Part shown: piece by piece, positions 6,357 to 13,747 of the stretch
How the letters are laid out: every line of letters starts with the position of its first letter
How positions within the stretch are numbered: position 1 is the stretch's first letter
NCBI GenBank assembly: GCA_964569865.1
Contig: CAZMVQ010000058.1
Location: 1 to 15,016 of the forward strand
Length of the DNA: 15,016 nt
Source: DROE01 sp964569865
GTDB lineage: Bacteria > Pseudomonadota > Alphaproteobacteria > Rhizobiales > Devosiaceae
Direction: 5' to 3'
Notes under the pieces: generated by a model
What the model saw: the letters and a program-made list of their open reading frames with translations, nothing else
Told to the model about the DNA's origin: nothing
Databases searched by the model: none
Program-made: the position numbers and the translations under genes

Positions 6357-7829
6357 ATGAAGTCAAAACTTTTCATAAACGGTGAGTGGATTGCGGCACA
6401 GTCCGGCGAAATGATTGATGTAATCAACCCGGCGACCGAGGAAATATTTCACCGCGTTGCCTCGGCTGAGGCATCTGATATTGACACAGCAGTTCAAGCC
6501 GCAAAAAATGCCTTCAATTCCGGCCCATGGGCAAATATGAACGGTATGGAGCGAGCGATAATTTTGCGCAAAATTGCCGCCGAGATTGAAGCACGAACCG
6601 ACGAATTGGCCCGATTGGAAGTGCTGGACAATGGAAAACCATTCCCCGAAGCCCAATGGGATATGGAAGATACCGCCGGATGTTTTAACTTTTACGCCGA
6701 CCTCGCTGAAGAATTGCATAATGCGCCGGATGAAAAAATTGCCCTTGGTGACGATAGCTTTAAAACCCATGTGGTCAAAGAACCAGTTGGCGTAGTTGGT
6801 GCAATTGTCCCGTGGAATTATCCGTTATTGATGGCGTCATGGAAAGTCGCACCTGCATTGGCTGCCGGTTGCACAATAGTGTTAAAACCATCAGAGGTTA
6901 CACCATTAACTGCACTAGAGCTTGGCCAGATTGCTAAAGAATGCGGGTTGCCGAATGGGGTCTTAAATATCGTGACCGGTTATGGAACATCTGCGGGCCA
7001 ACCCTTATCCGAGCACCCTGATGTTGATAAAATCGCCTTTACCGGGTCGGTTACAACTGGGTCCAGTATTATGAAATCGGCCGCTTCAAGCGTTAAAAAT
7101 CTATCGTTGGAGCTTGGTGGAAAATCCCCTTTTATAGTGTTTGGCGACAGCGATTTAGATCAGGCAGTTGAATGGATTATGTTTGGAATCTTTTGGAACC
7201 AGGGTGAAGTCTGCTCGGCCACATCGCGGGTTATTGTCGAAGAAACAATCTATGAAAAATTGTTGGCGCGTCTGAAAGAAGAAACTCAAAAAATTACCAT
7301 CGGCGATGGAATGGACGAGGGCGTTTTGCTTGGACCCGTTGTTAACAAAAAACAATATGATCAGGTTTTGGGCTATATTTCAGCAGGTATTAAAGACGGT
7401 GCGCGTTTGATCACAGGTGGCGACAAACCAGCGCTTAACAAGGGATATTTTATCAAGCCGACCATATTTGCCGATGTGGACGAGAACAGCACAATCTGGC
7501 GGGAAGAAATTTTTGGTCCTGTTGTTTGCGTCAAATCATTCAATAGTGAAAGCGAAGCTATCAGGCTTGCCAACGATAGTGAATTTGGTTTGGCGGCGGC
7601 CGTTATGTCAAAAGACAATGCACGCTGCGAACGTGTCGCACGGGCATTTCGCGCTGGCATCGTCTGGATTAACTGCTCGCAACCCACATTTGTCGAGGCC
7701 CCCTGGGGTGGTTACAAAAAATCCGGAATTGGGCGTGAACTTGGCAAATGGGGATTGGAAAACTACCTCGAAACTAAACAAATCACTCGTTTTGACGGCA
7801 ACAGCCCTTGGGGATGGTATTTGAAGTAG
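6357..7829 (+). CDS. NAD(P)-dependent aminoaldehyde / betaine-aldehyde dehydrogenase, ALDH10-like
   Basis: This complete 490-residue aldehyde dehydrogenase is expected to oxidise an omega-amino or quaternary-ammonium aldehyde to its acid. Catalytic residues are N154 (oxyanion), E252 in LELGGKSP (base) and C286 in GEVCSATSR (nucleophile). It resembles plant ALDH10 betaine/aminoaldehyde dehydrogenases closely, even to the C-terminal PWGWY. The aromatic box that holds cationic substrates is present: Y155, W162, W280 and W450 match Tyr160, Trp167, Trp285 and Trp456 of spinach BADH. At the specificity position (441 in spinach) it has I435. In plants Ile here favours aminoaldehydes over betaine aldehyde, whereas Ala or Cys allows the latter. 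Likely substrates therefore include 4-aminobutyraldehyde, 3-aminopropionaldehyde or guanidinobutyraldehyde. It is the last gene of the run and faces the autotransporter gene 24 bases away. Confidence 0.9.
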   Translation: MKSKLFINGEWIAAQSGEMIDVINPATEEIFHRVASAEASDIDTAVQAAKNAFNSGPWANMNGMERAIILRKIAAEIEARTDELARLEVLDNGKPFPEAQWDMEDTAGCFNFYADLAEELHNAPDEKIALGDDSFKTHVVKEPVGVVGAIVPWNYPLLMASWKVAPALAAGCTIVLKPSEVTPLTALELGQIAKECGLPNGVLNIVTGYGTSAGQPLSEHPDVDKIAFTGSVTTGSSIMKSAASSVKNLSLELGGKSPFIVFGDSDLDQAVEWIMFGIFWNQGEVCSATSRVIVEETIYEKLLARLKEETQKITIGDGMDEGVLLGPVVNKKQYDQVLGYISAGIKDGARLITGGDKPALNKGYFIKPTIFADVDENSTIWREEIFGPVVCVKSFNSESEAIRLANDSEFGLAAAVMSKDNARCERVARAFRAGIVWINCSQPTFVEAPWGGYKKSGIGRELGKWGLENYLETKQITRFDGNSPWGWYLK

Positions 7830-7853
7830 TTTTGGTCTTTAGAGGAGCAAGGC

Positions 7854-10800
7854 TTAATCTAACGTCGTTGATATTCCCAACCTTAAACCGAAGCTGTCAG
7901 CGCTTGAGCCTATTCCATCATATTGTCCTGAAATGCTAATCAGCGATCCTTCAGAAGTTGTATAATCAATGCCAGCTTGCACACTTCCGGTGAGGCCCAA
8001 CATGGCTGCAGAAAGCGAGCTGGCGCTGTTCGCCGGGGTTGATGCAAAGCTATAAACGCCTGCAAGTTCTGCCCATGGTATCAGCACCGACCCATCTTCA
8101 AGCCTGCTGGTATAGGACACACGCGGTGCAAATTTGATTTCTCCCTGCGCAACATTCTGGCCTGGGATAAAAACACTCAAACTGTCCGTATAGGCACCCT
8201 GATTTTCGTTGATGTAGAGAAATGACAGGGCGGGCATAATTGTCCAATTCTCACGTGTGAATTCACCAACCAGACTAGAGTTGATCATCCAGCGCGTAGT
8301 TTTGAACTCATCAATATACGTACCGAACGGAGAGATAAAGTTATAGGATTGGCCCCATGTGGCACTGACATCAAAATAGAAATTCTCGTCCAGCCTGATC
8401 ATGGCATATGGTCCCACCATCCAACCTGTTCCATCTACGGTTCCGGAGGTGGCGGCAAAATCCTGATTCATCCAGTCAACCTGCGCGCGCAGGCCCACCA
8501 GAACATCCTCGTTCAACAGATAATCAACACCGGCGTGAACAACGCCCATGCTTCCTCTTTGGCCGGAATTGCTATCAAATAAAGCTATATTTCCCTCAGA
8601 CCAGATGTCCCAACTGTTAATGTCTGGAATAGCTGCATCATCTACTCCAATAACCGAGCGAGAGCTGCCTGCATACGACATCAGGTTCTGGCTGATGCTT
8701 ACATCGATCGGAAATGGCAATTGCGCCGTAAATCCAAGCGCTGAAACACCAATATTGTTTTGAGCCTGCGCACCCGGATTTAATCGAGTAAGGCGGCGGG
8801 TGATATCGGGCTGATTGTTGAGCAACATGATATTTCTGGCACCAAGAAAATCGCCAATCATCTGGCTGGTTAGCTCAGCGTTGGCGTTAACGCCATTGCC
8901 CTGAATGGCAAATTCGTACGGACTGTCATTTGGATCATTGCTAAGAATAGTAACCGTTGCAGTACTTGGCGCGACCCCTGTCGGGGTAAATCTGATCCGA
9001 AGAGTTGAACTGCCAGACGTGATGGGCGAGGCCGGCTGGCCGATGACAGTAAAATCGCTTGACCCTGAAATGGTAACCAACCCGGTAATATTTAAATCCC
9101 CTGAACCGTCATTGAGGATCAGGAAGTCTTTGTCTGTATCAGTGCCAATCGCTGATGAACCAAAATCTGTCCCGTCACTGGTCTGGGGGGTTGTGTCTCC
9201 ATTGGGGATTAATAGAGTGTTTGAACTATCAACAACCCCCATATCCGGAATTGCAGCGGCAGTGCCAGTGCCCGATATGGCAAAAGTATAGGTAGCCTCG
9301 CCGCCAGTAAAATCGTTGTTATTGATCGTAACCGTAGCGTCACTCGTAGTTCCTGCAACTATCGGATTATACTCGATCACCAGATTATACGAACCACCTG
9401 CGGCAATGTTCACAGGAACGCTCAGGCCGGCGGGAAGGCTGAAATCGAGTGGATTGCCCGCAATATTGATGGTCGATAATATCAGAACATCGCTACCTTC
9501 ATTGTTGATGGTGAAAGTAGCCGGGTAATTCGCGCCAACTGTTCGCGAACCAAAATTCGTAAGGTTACCGGGGGATGTCGTGGTGGTGCCATCAACGACC
9601 GGAGAAGCGTTGCCCTCGATACTGATTTCCGGGGCAGGAATGGCCGTGCCGGTGCCCGATATGGCAAAGTTGTAGGGGTTCTTGTTCACAACCGGGTCAT
9701 TGTTACCAATACTAATAAGTGCTGTACGCAACCCAGTGGCACCGGGGGTGAATTCAACAGTAAAAGTTGTACTGCCGCTGGGAGCAACAGGCGAAGTGGG
9801 CGCACTGGTGAGCAAAAATTCACCTGAATTGGCTCCCGTAATATTGACAATTGGATTATCTGGCAAAATCAGGTCAGAGATGCCGTCATTATAAATTGTA
9901 TAAGTGATACTTGTGGAGCTACCGAGCGCTACTGCTGCCCCGTAATATGTTCCATCGGCAGAGCTTGGAAAAAGATCGCCATCAGCAATCAGAGTGCTGT
10001 TACCCTCCACGCGCATATCAGCAGCTGCTACCGTTCCCGAAACTGTAAAAGTATAGGGATTTTCATCACTGTCATTGTTGGGAATTGAAATCTGTGCCGT
10101 ATAGATAGTTCCTGAGGAGCCGGTGTTGGGGTTAAATCTGATTTGCAAAGTGTTGTTGCCTGCCCCAATGGCTGATGCAGTTGGCTGAGACATAACAACA
10201 AAAGCACTTGCCCCTGGTCCACTGACGGTGACTGTACCGTTTACAAATAAGTCAGCAGCCCCGCTATTGGAGAGAAAAAAGTTCCGGTTGAAACCAACAC
10301 CAAGCGGTTGTGGTCCAAAATCTGTCCCATCTGTTGCATTCGGGTTTGTGGCCCCGTCAGCAATCGGGGTATTGCTCAGACCAACAAGTTCTATTTCCGG
10401 TGGCGCAGTGCCGGTTCCTTGAATGCTAAAAGAATAAGTGCTGTTTGTGAAAGCGTCATCACTGACAATGGTAACTGTTGCTGGCCCGCGCACCCCGGCA
10501 GCACCGGGGACAAATCGGATATCAAGAGCTAAAGTGACCCCTCCCCCCCCGTTCGCGGCAATTACAGAACCGCCCGGAGAACCCAAAACAACAAAATCAC
10601 CGGCATTGGGCCCCGTAACGATGACGGAGGTGATAGTTAAGTCAGTGGTCACGCTGCGGTTCACAAGAAAAAAACCGCCCCCCGGGGCATTAGTACCGAC
10701 AAGAACATCGCCATAATCGGTTCCGTCGCCGCTCCCCAAACCGTTATCTATTTCCGGAGTCGTATCACCATTTACAATAATAGTGCTGTTTGCACCCTGA

Positions 10801-10976
10801 ACCTCAATTTGTTGCGCCTGTGCCGCCATAGGCAAAAATACAAAACCAAAAAAACCGGTCAGTACCAACGCCAGAATACGAGCCGAGAATTTCCTTAACA
10901 ACGAATAAATCAAGCTGATTGAACTTTTCAGCATCGTGATTATAACCCAAACAAATTCACGAAGAACTCTAGTCAA
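7854..10976 (-). CDS. Autotransporter-like outer-membrane protein with five choice-of-anchor D (Ig-like) repeats
   Basis: This 1040-residue protein has a long basic N-region and a hydrophobic stretch (about 31-50). Signal cleavage is likely after AAQA (residue 54). Five Ig-like repeats of about 120-130 residues follow (57-190, 193-316, 320-444, 449-573, 577-696). Each has a DGT.(Y/F)G turn and most end in a SGTGTA-like strand. A linker (700-785) leads to a C-terminal barrel of alternating hydrophobic strands (about 790-1040). The likely route is Sec export, then type V-like insertion, with the repeats displayed as adhesin or stalk. The last residues are TTLD rather than the usual aromatic barrel terminus, which is odd but not disqualifying. 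The TTG at 10976 has GGGGGA eight bases upstream; the ATG at 10934 (residue 15) would give a more normal 40-residue signal peptide. I infer surface structure; no enzymatic domain is visible. Confidence 0.82.
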   Translation of the reverse strand: MTRVLREFVWVIITMLKSSISLIYSLLRKFSARILALVLTGFFGFVFLPMAAQAQQIEVQGANSTIIVNGDTTPEIDNGLGSGDGTDYGDVLVGTNAPGGGFFLVNRSVTTDLTITSVIVTGPNAGDFVVLGSPGGSVIAANGGGGVTLALDIRFVPGAAGVRGPATVTIVSDDAFTNSTYSFSIQGTGTAPPEIELVGLSNTPIADGATNPNATDGTDFGPQPLGVGFNRNFFLSNSGAADLFVNGTVTVSGPGASAFVVMSQPTASAIGAGNNTLQIRFNPNTGSSGTIYTAQISIPNNDSDENPYTFTVSGTVAAADMRVEGNSTLIADGDLFPSSADGTYYGAAVALGSSTSITYTIYNDGISDLILPDNPIVNITGANSGEFLLTSAPTSPVAPSGSTTFTVEFTPGATGLRTALISIGNNDPVVNKNPYNFAISGTGTAIPAPEISIEGNASPVVDGTTTTSPGNLTNFGSRTVGANYPATFTINNEGSDVLILSTINIAGNPLDFSLPAGLSVPVNIAAGGSYNLVIEYNPIVAGTTSDATVTINNNDFTGGEATYTFAISGTGTAAAIPDMGVVDSSNTLLIPNGDTTPQTSDGTDFGSSAIGTDTDKDFLILNDGSGDLNITGLVTISGSSDFTVIGQPASPITSGSSTLRIRFTPTGVAPSTATVTILSNDPNDSPYEFAIQGNGVNANAELTSQMIGDFLGARNIMLLNNQPDITRRLTRLNPGAQAQNNIGVSALGFTAQLPFPIDVSISQNLMSYAGSSRSVIGVDDAAIPDINSWDIWSEGNIALFDSNSGQRGSMGVVHAGVDYLLNEDVLVGLRAQVDWMNQDFAATSGTVDGTGWMVGPYAMIRLDENFYFDVSATWGQSYNFISPFGTYIDEFKTTRWMINSSLVGEFTRENWTIMPALSFLYINENQGAYTDSLSVFIPGQNVAQGEIKFAPRVSYTSRLEDGSVLIPWAELAGVYSFASTPANSASSLSAAMLGLTGSVQAGIDYTTSEGSLISISGQYDGIGSSADSFGLRLGISTTLD
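8889..10808 (-). repeat. Five tandem Ig-like protein repeats (choice-of-anchor D) in the autotransporter gene
   Basis: Five degenerate units of about 360-400 bases encode the repeats. Some stretches stay nearly identical in DNA. Examples are AAAATCTGTCCC near 9165 and 10317, and GTGCCCGATATGGCAAA near 9267 and 9651. Most of each unit has diverged, so the array arose by old duplication, although the conserved patches could still allow recombination. Confidence 0.75.
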
Positions 10977-11107
10977 CTTACATTTCCCCCAGAAATCACA
11001 AGCCCTTACAGGCCAAACCGATGCCCAACACCAACAAACAGCAGGCGCAAAACATCAGTTAACAAAACATTTAAGTAAAACTGGAATCTTTTAGCAAAAT
11101 AGGATAG

Positions 11108-11135
11108 CCAAATATTGCAAATGATTAGTATTTGG
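11108..11135. promoter_or_regulatory. 28-bp dyad upstream of the LysR gene (candidate operator)
   Basis: CCAAATA (11108-11114) and TATTTGG (11129-11135) are perfect inverted repeats separated by 14 bases. The dyad lies 46 bases before the LysR ATG, in the 204-base region shared with the divergent autotransporter gene. LysR-type regulators usually bind dyads of this size near their own start and control the divergent gene. The symmetry is seen directly; binding is inferred. Confidence 0.5.
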
Positions 11136-11181
11136 AATTTGAATAACCCGATCGCCGTTCAAACTGAAAGTTCTATATAAA

Positions 11182-12114
11182 ATGAACAGCTTACGAAATG
11201 TGGATTTGAATTTACTGGTGATATTTGAAGCCGTTTATTCCAATGGAAATATCTCACAAGCCGCTAAGCAATTGGGCATGAGTCAGCCGACAATTTCCAA
11301 TTCTCTCACTCGTTTGCGCAAAACTCTGGATGATAAATTATTCATCCGGGCAAAACACGGTGTAACCCCAACGCCAAAAGCGAACCAATTGATTTCCTCT
11401 GTACGAGAGGCATTGCGCATTATTCAAATCGGCATCTCGGACGGGGTGGAATTTGACCCCGCCCACACTGAGCGTAAATTCAGACTTATCATAGCCGAGC
11501 CGATGGAACAGGTTATTATGCCAGCGCTTATTAACGGCTTGCCAAAAGGTAGCGGCATTACATTCGACTATTATTCACCTTTATATAAAAGCATTGAAGA
11601 GAGCTTGATTACCGATGCCAGTGAACTAGCCATTTTTCTGCTGCCTCCAAAAACGCCGGACCTGCGCACCAAGGTTTTATGTCCTTTGAATATCGTTGGA
11701 ATCGTACGCAAGGATCACCCTCGCCTCGGAAACCTCTCCTCAGTTACAAAAAAACAAATCATCAAAGAAAGCCATGTGGTAATAAACATGGAACCTGGGA
11801 AAATCGTCAATTCCAACAAGCTTTCTATGCTTCAAACGCCATCCAGAAGCACCGTTTGTCGTGTTTCGAGTGCTGGTGCAATTGCTAGAATTGTCGGGTC
11901 CACCGACCTTTTTGGAATGGTGCCAAATCTATTTGCACAATATGCAGCAAAAGCCTACGATTTGAAAATATTTGAGCTTCCAATGGAAATAAATACTCAA
12001 AGTATGTTTATGGTCTGGCATGACCGCCATAGCTCAGACAATGCCCATATCTGGCTGCGTAACAAAATTCAAACACTGGTAAAAACTGCATCAGGTTTTG
12101 AGCCACCAGACTAG
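11182..12114 (+). CDS. LysR-family transcriptional regulator
   Basis: This 310-residue protein has an N-terminal winged HTH at about 8-66. The NISQAAKQLGMSQPTISNSL stretch is followed by TRLRKTLDDKLFIR and the wing residues GVTPTPKA. The opening VDLNLLVIFEAVY and the domain pattern fit the NodD/LeuO-like branch. A two-lobe effector-binding domain occupies about 98-300 (RKFRLIIAEPMEQ, IVGIVRKDHP, GAIARIVGSTDLFGMVP). The effector is unknown. The ATG at 11182 has only a weak purine stretch upstream. The gene is divergent from the autotransporter gene and convergent with the MFS gene 38 bases downstream. The most likely targets are itself and the autotransporter, by position. Confidence 0.9.
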   Translation: MNSLRNVDLNLLVIFEAVYSNGNISQAAKQLGMSQPTISNSLTRLRKTLDDKLFIRAKHGVTPTPKANQLISSVREALRIIQIGISDGVEFDPAHTERKFRLIIAEPMEQVIMPALINGLPKGSGITFDYYSPLYKSIEESLITDASELAIFLLPPKTPDLRTKVLCPLNIVGIVRKDHPRLGNLSSVTKKQIIKESHVVINMEPGKIVNSNKLSMLQTPSRSTVCRVSSAGAIARIVGSTDLFGMVPNLFAQYAAKAYDLKIFELPMEINTQSMFMVWHDRHSSDNAHIWLRNKIQTLVKTASGFEPPD

Positions 12115-12152
12115 CACAGTTTGGGTTTGTACCGATGTAGTTTAATTCTTGT

Positions 12153-13385
12153 TCAAACTTTCTTTCCCGCCAGCCAAAAATGCACAGCGGCCCAAAGGCT
12201 GACAATTTGAATAATCGCCAGTGAAATCCTTAAAGAATCAGAACCAAAAGAAGCCGCCAGATTATCACTCATCAACCCGATCAATACCGGACCAAGCCCC
12301 AAGCCAATCAGATTGACCCAAAACATAAATATCGCTGTCATCATTGGACGGTCAGCAGGTTTAATGCGCGAATAGGCATGCGAAAGGGTTGGACCAATAA
12401 AAATTGAACCCGCCGCCGCCGGAATGATAAAAAACGCCAAAGCCAGCATTGTATTGTCATAAAAATAAAACATATATTGAAACGGTTTCACCAATAATAT
12501 TATTATGGCAACAAACTTTAGCGGCCAGGTTTTATCTCGCGCACCAAGTTTGTCTGCGCTCACTCCGCCTGCCCAAGTGCCCAATGCTCCAAAAATCCCA
12601 ATAACAACTGCCAGGTATATTCCAACTTGAACAACACTCATGGAATGGGAACGAATAAGATAGGTCGCGACCCATGCAACCGTGCCAAATCCGACAATTG
12701 CAGTTAAGGAAGCACCAATAATTGCGTGTTTGATACTGGCGTCGGTAATAAATAATTTTATCACCGTCCTAAAATTTGCCCGTTGATAATTGGTGCCCTT
12801 CTCAGAACCAACAGGCTCTTTAAGCCTTAGCATCCACACCGCCAATAGCAGTCCCAAAATGCCAGCCAGCAAAAAAGCAAAACGCCAGCCAAATCTTGCA
12901 GCAATTATCCCCCCAACCAAAAATGCCAGAAACAGACCTACGTTGGCCCCGGCGGAATAAAATGCCAGCGCACCAGCACGCTTTTCTTTTGGATAGGCCT
13001 CAGAAATCATTGAGTGGGATGGCGGCACACAACCTGCCTCTCCAATACCCACCCCGACACGTGCAAGAAACAGTGTAATAAAGCTGTTAGTTAACCCCAT
13101 CATTGCCGTCATGGCACTCCAGATAGTTAAAGCACCAGTCACCATGATTTTTCTGTTTCCCGGCCGCACCAGTTTAGCCACCGGAAATCCCAACACCACA
13201 TAAATAAGGGCAAACGCAATGCCCGAGAGCATACCCAATTGTAAATCGGAAAGCTGAAATTCCATACCGATTTCATTGAGTGTAATTGCCAGAATTTGCC
13301 GATCAAGATGTGATAGGGCAAATGCTGCTGTTAGTGAAATCAGCAAAATACGATTTTGTTTTTGGTTTGGTTCTTCCTGCCCCAT
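12153..13385 (-). CDS. Major facilitator superfamily transporter, Spinster-like
   Basis: This 410-residue inner-membrane carrier has about 12 hydrophobic helices in two halves split by a polar loop (about 188-208). The first helix carries SHLDRQILAI, and helix 4 carries ARVGVGIGEAG followed by PPSHSMISEAYP. FGWRFAF and a C-terminal GLGLGPVLIGLMSD are also present. This combination marks the Spinster-like MFS branch common in proteobacteria, whose bacterial substrates are mostly unknown. The loop between helices 2 and 3 reads AKLVRPGNRK where relatives have a motif A such as ARLADRGNRR, so the usual Asp-Arg pair is lost. The ATG at 13385 has a GGGGGG run just upstream on the minus strand. The gene stands alone, converging on the LysR gene; no substrate can be assigned. 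Confidence 0.88.
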   Translation of the reverse strand: MGQEEPNQKQNRILLISLTAAFALSHLDRQILAITLNEIGMEFQLSDLQLGMLSGIAFALIYVVLGFPVAKLVRPGNRKIMVTGALTIWSAMTAMMGLTNSFITLFLARVGVGIGEAGCVPPSHSMISEAYPKEKRAGALAFYSAGANVGLFLAFLVGGIIAARFGWRFAFLLAGILGLLLAVWMLRLKEPVGSEKGTNYQRANFRTVIKLFITDASIKHAIIGASLTAIVGFGTVAWVATYLIRSHSMSVVQVGIYLAVVIGIFGALGTWAGGVSADKLGARDKTWPLKFVAIIILLVKPFQYMFYFYDNTMLALAFFIIPAAAGSIFIGPTLSHAYSRIKPADRPMMTAIFMFWVNLIGLGLGPVLIGLMSDNLAASFGSDSLRISLAIIQIVSLWAAVHFWLAGKKV

Positions 13386-13747
13386 GCGCCCCCCGGTTGC
13401 ACAAATTTCTCAAGCCTTGCACTAAAACATTTTTGGAGCACATTTAACAGCCCAAATTTTTTCATAAAATTCGGGGCGCTCGTTCGTTCCGGGCTTTTTT
13501 CGCCAACAAAATCCCAACCAAACCTTAAAATTTTAACCAAACCTTGGATTTCAACTCTTTATTGTGCGTTTCTTCATGCATACTGTTATGCTCGTAAAAC
13601 AGACAGAACTCACCAAATCCACCCGCAAAATTCAAAAAAAGCATTTGGTTTTGGTGGTCAGAACAAAAATAAAATTTTGATGCTATGAGAAGATACTGAT
13701 ACTGGAAGAGTAGAAATAAAAACTTTGATATTTTTCAGGGCTGCGTT
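13386..13747. other. AT-rich intergenic region between divergent MFS and glycan genes
   Basis: These 362 bases separate two divergent genes and should hold both promoters. I see no convincing gene: a 110-codon + strand frame (13356-13688) begins inside the MFS gene and has no recognisable domain. Visible structure includes the palindrome and direct repeats at 13516-13545 and a dyad GCATA-CTGT-TATGC (13578-13591). There is also a distant inverted repeat CACCAAA/TTTGGTG (13611-13617 and 13650-13656). No clear sigma70 promoter can be fixed by eye. Confidence 0.6.
13516..13545. promoter_or_regulatory. 12-bp palindrome flanked by direct repeats (candidate operator)
   Basis: AACCAAACCTT occurs at 13516-13526 and again at 13535-13545, 19 bases apart. 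Between and overlapping them is the perfect palindrome TTAAAATTTTAA (13525-13536). The arrangement lies about 200 bases before the epimerase/sugar-transferase gene and 130 bases before the MFS gene. It may be a regulator site for either one. It could also be chance in an AT-rich stretch. Confidence 0.4.

Noticed and set aside
8889..10808. Repetitive region considered as a CRISPR or noncoding repeat array
   Set aside because: The units are about 360-400 bases, in frame and protein-coding, with diverged DNA between conserved patches; they are Ig-like domain repeats.
10934..10967. TATAAT on the minus strand just before the ATG at 10934, suggesting a leaderless promoter
   Set aside because: The -35 position at 17-base spacing reads GTTCTT and there is no TG extension, so the match may be chance; the TTG at 10976 has a better ribosome binding site.
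11059..11074. TTAA pair in the LysR/autotransporter intergenic region, considered as a CtrA box (TTAA-N7-TTAA)
   Set aside because: The spacing is 8 bases, not 7, so it does not fit the CtrA consensus.
13451..13500. Possible intrinsic terminator (AGCCC ... GGGCT followed by T6)
   Set aside because: The outer stem is only 5 bp with a loop over 30 bases, and no + strand gene lies upstream that would need termination there.
13356..13688. 110-codon + strand open frame in the intergenic region
   Set aside because: It begins inside the minus-strand MFS gene, has no recognisable domain or ribosome binding site, and its residue make-up looks like translated AT-rich noncoding DNA.
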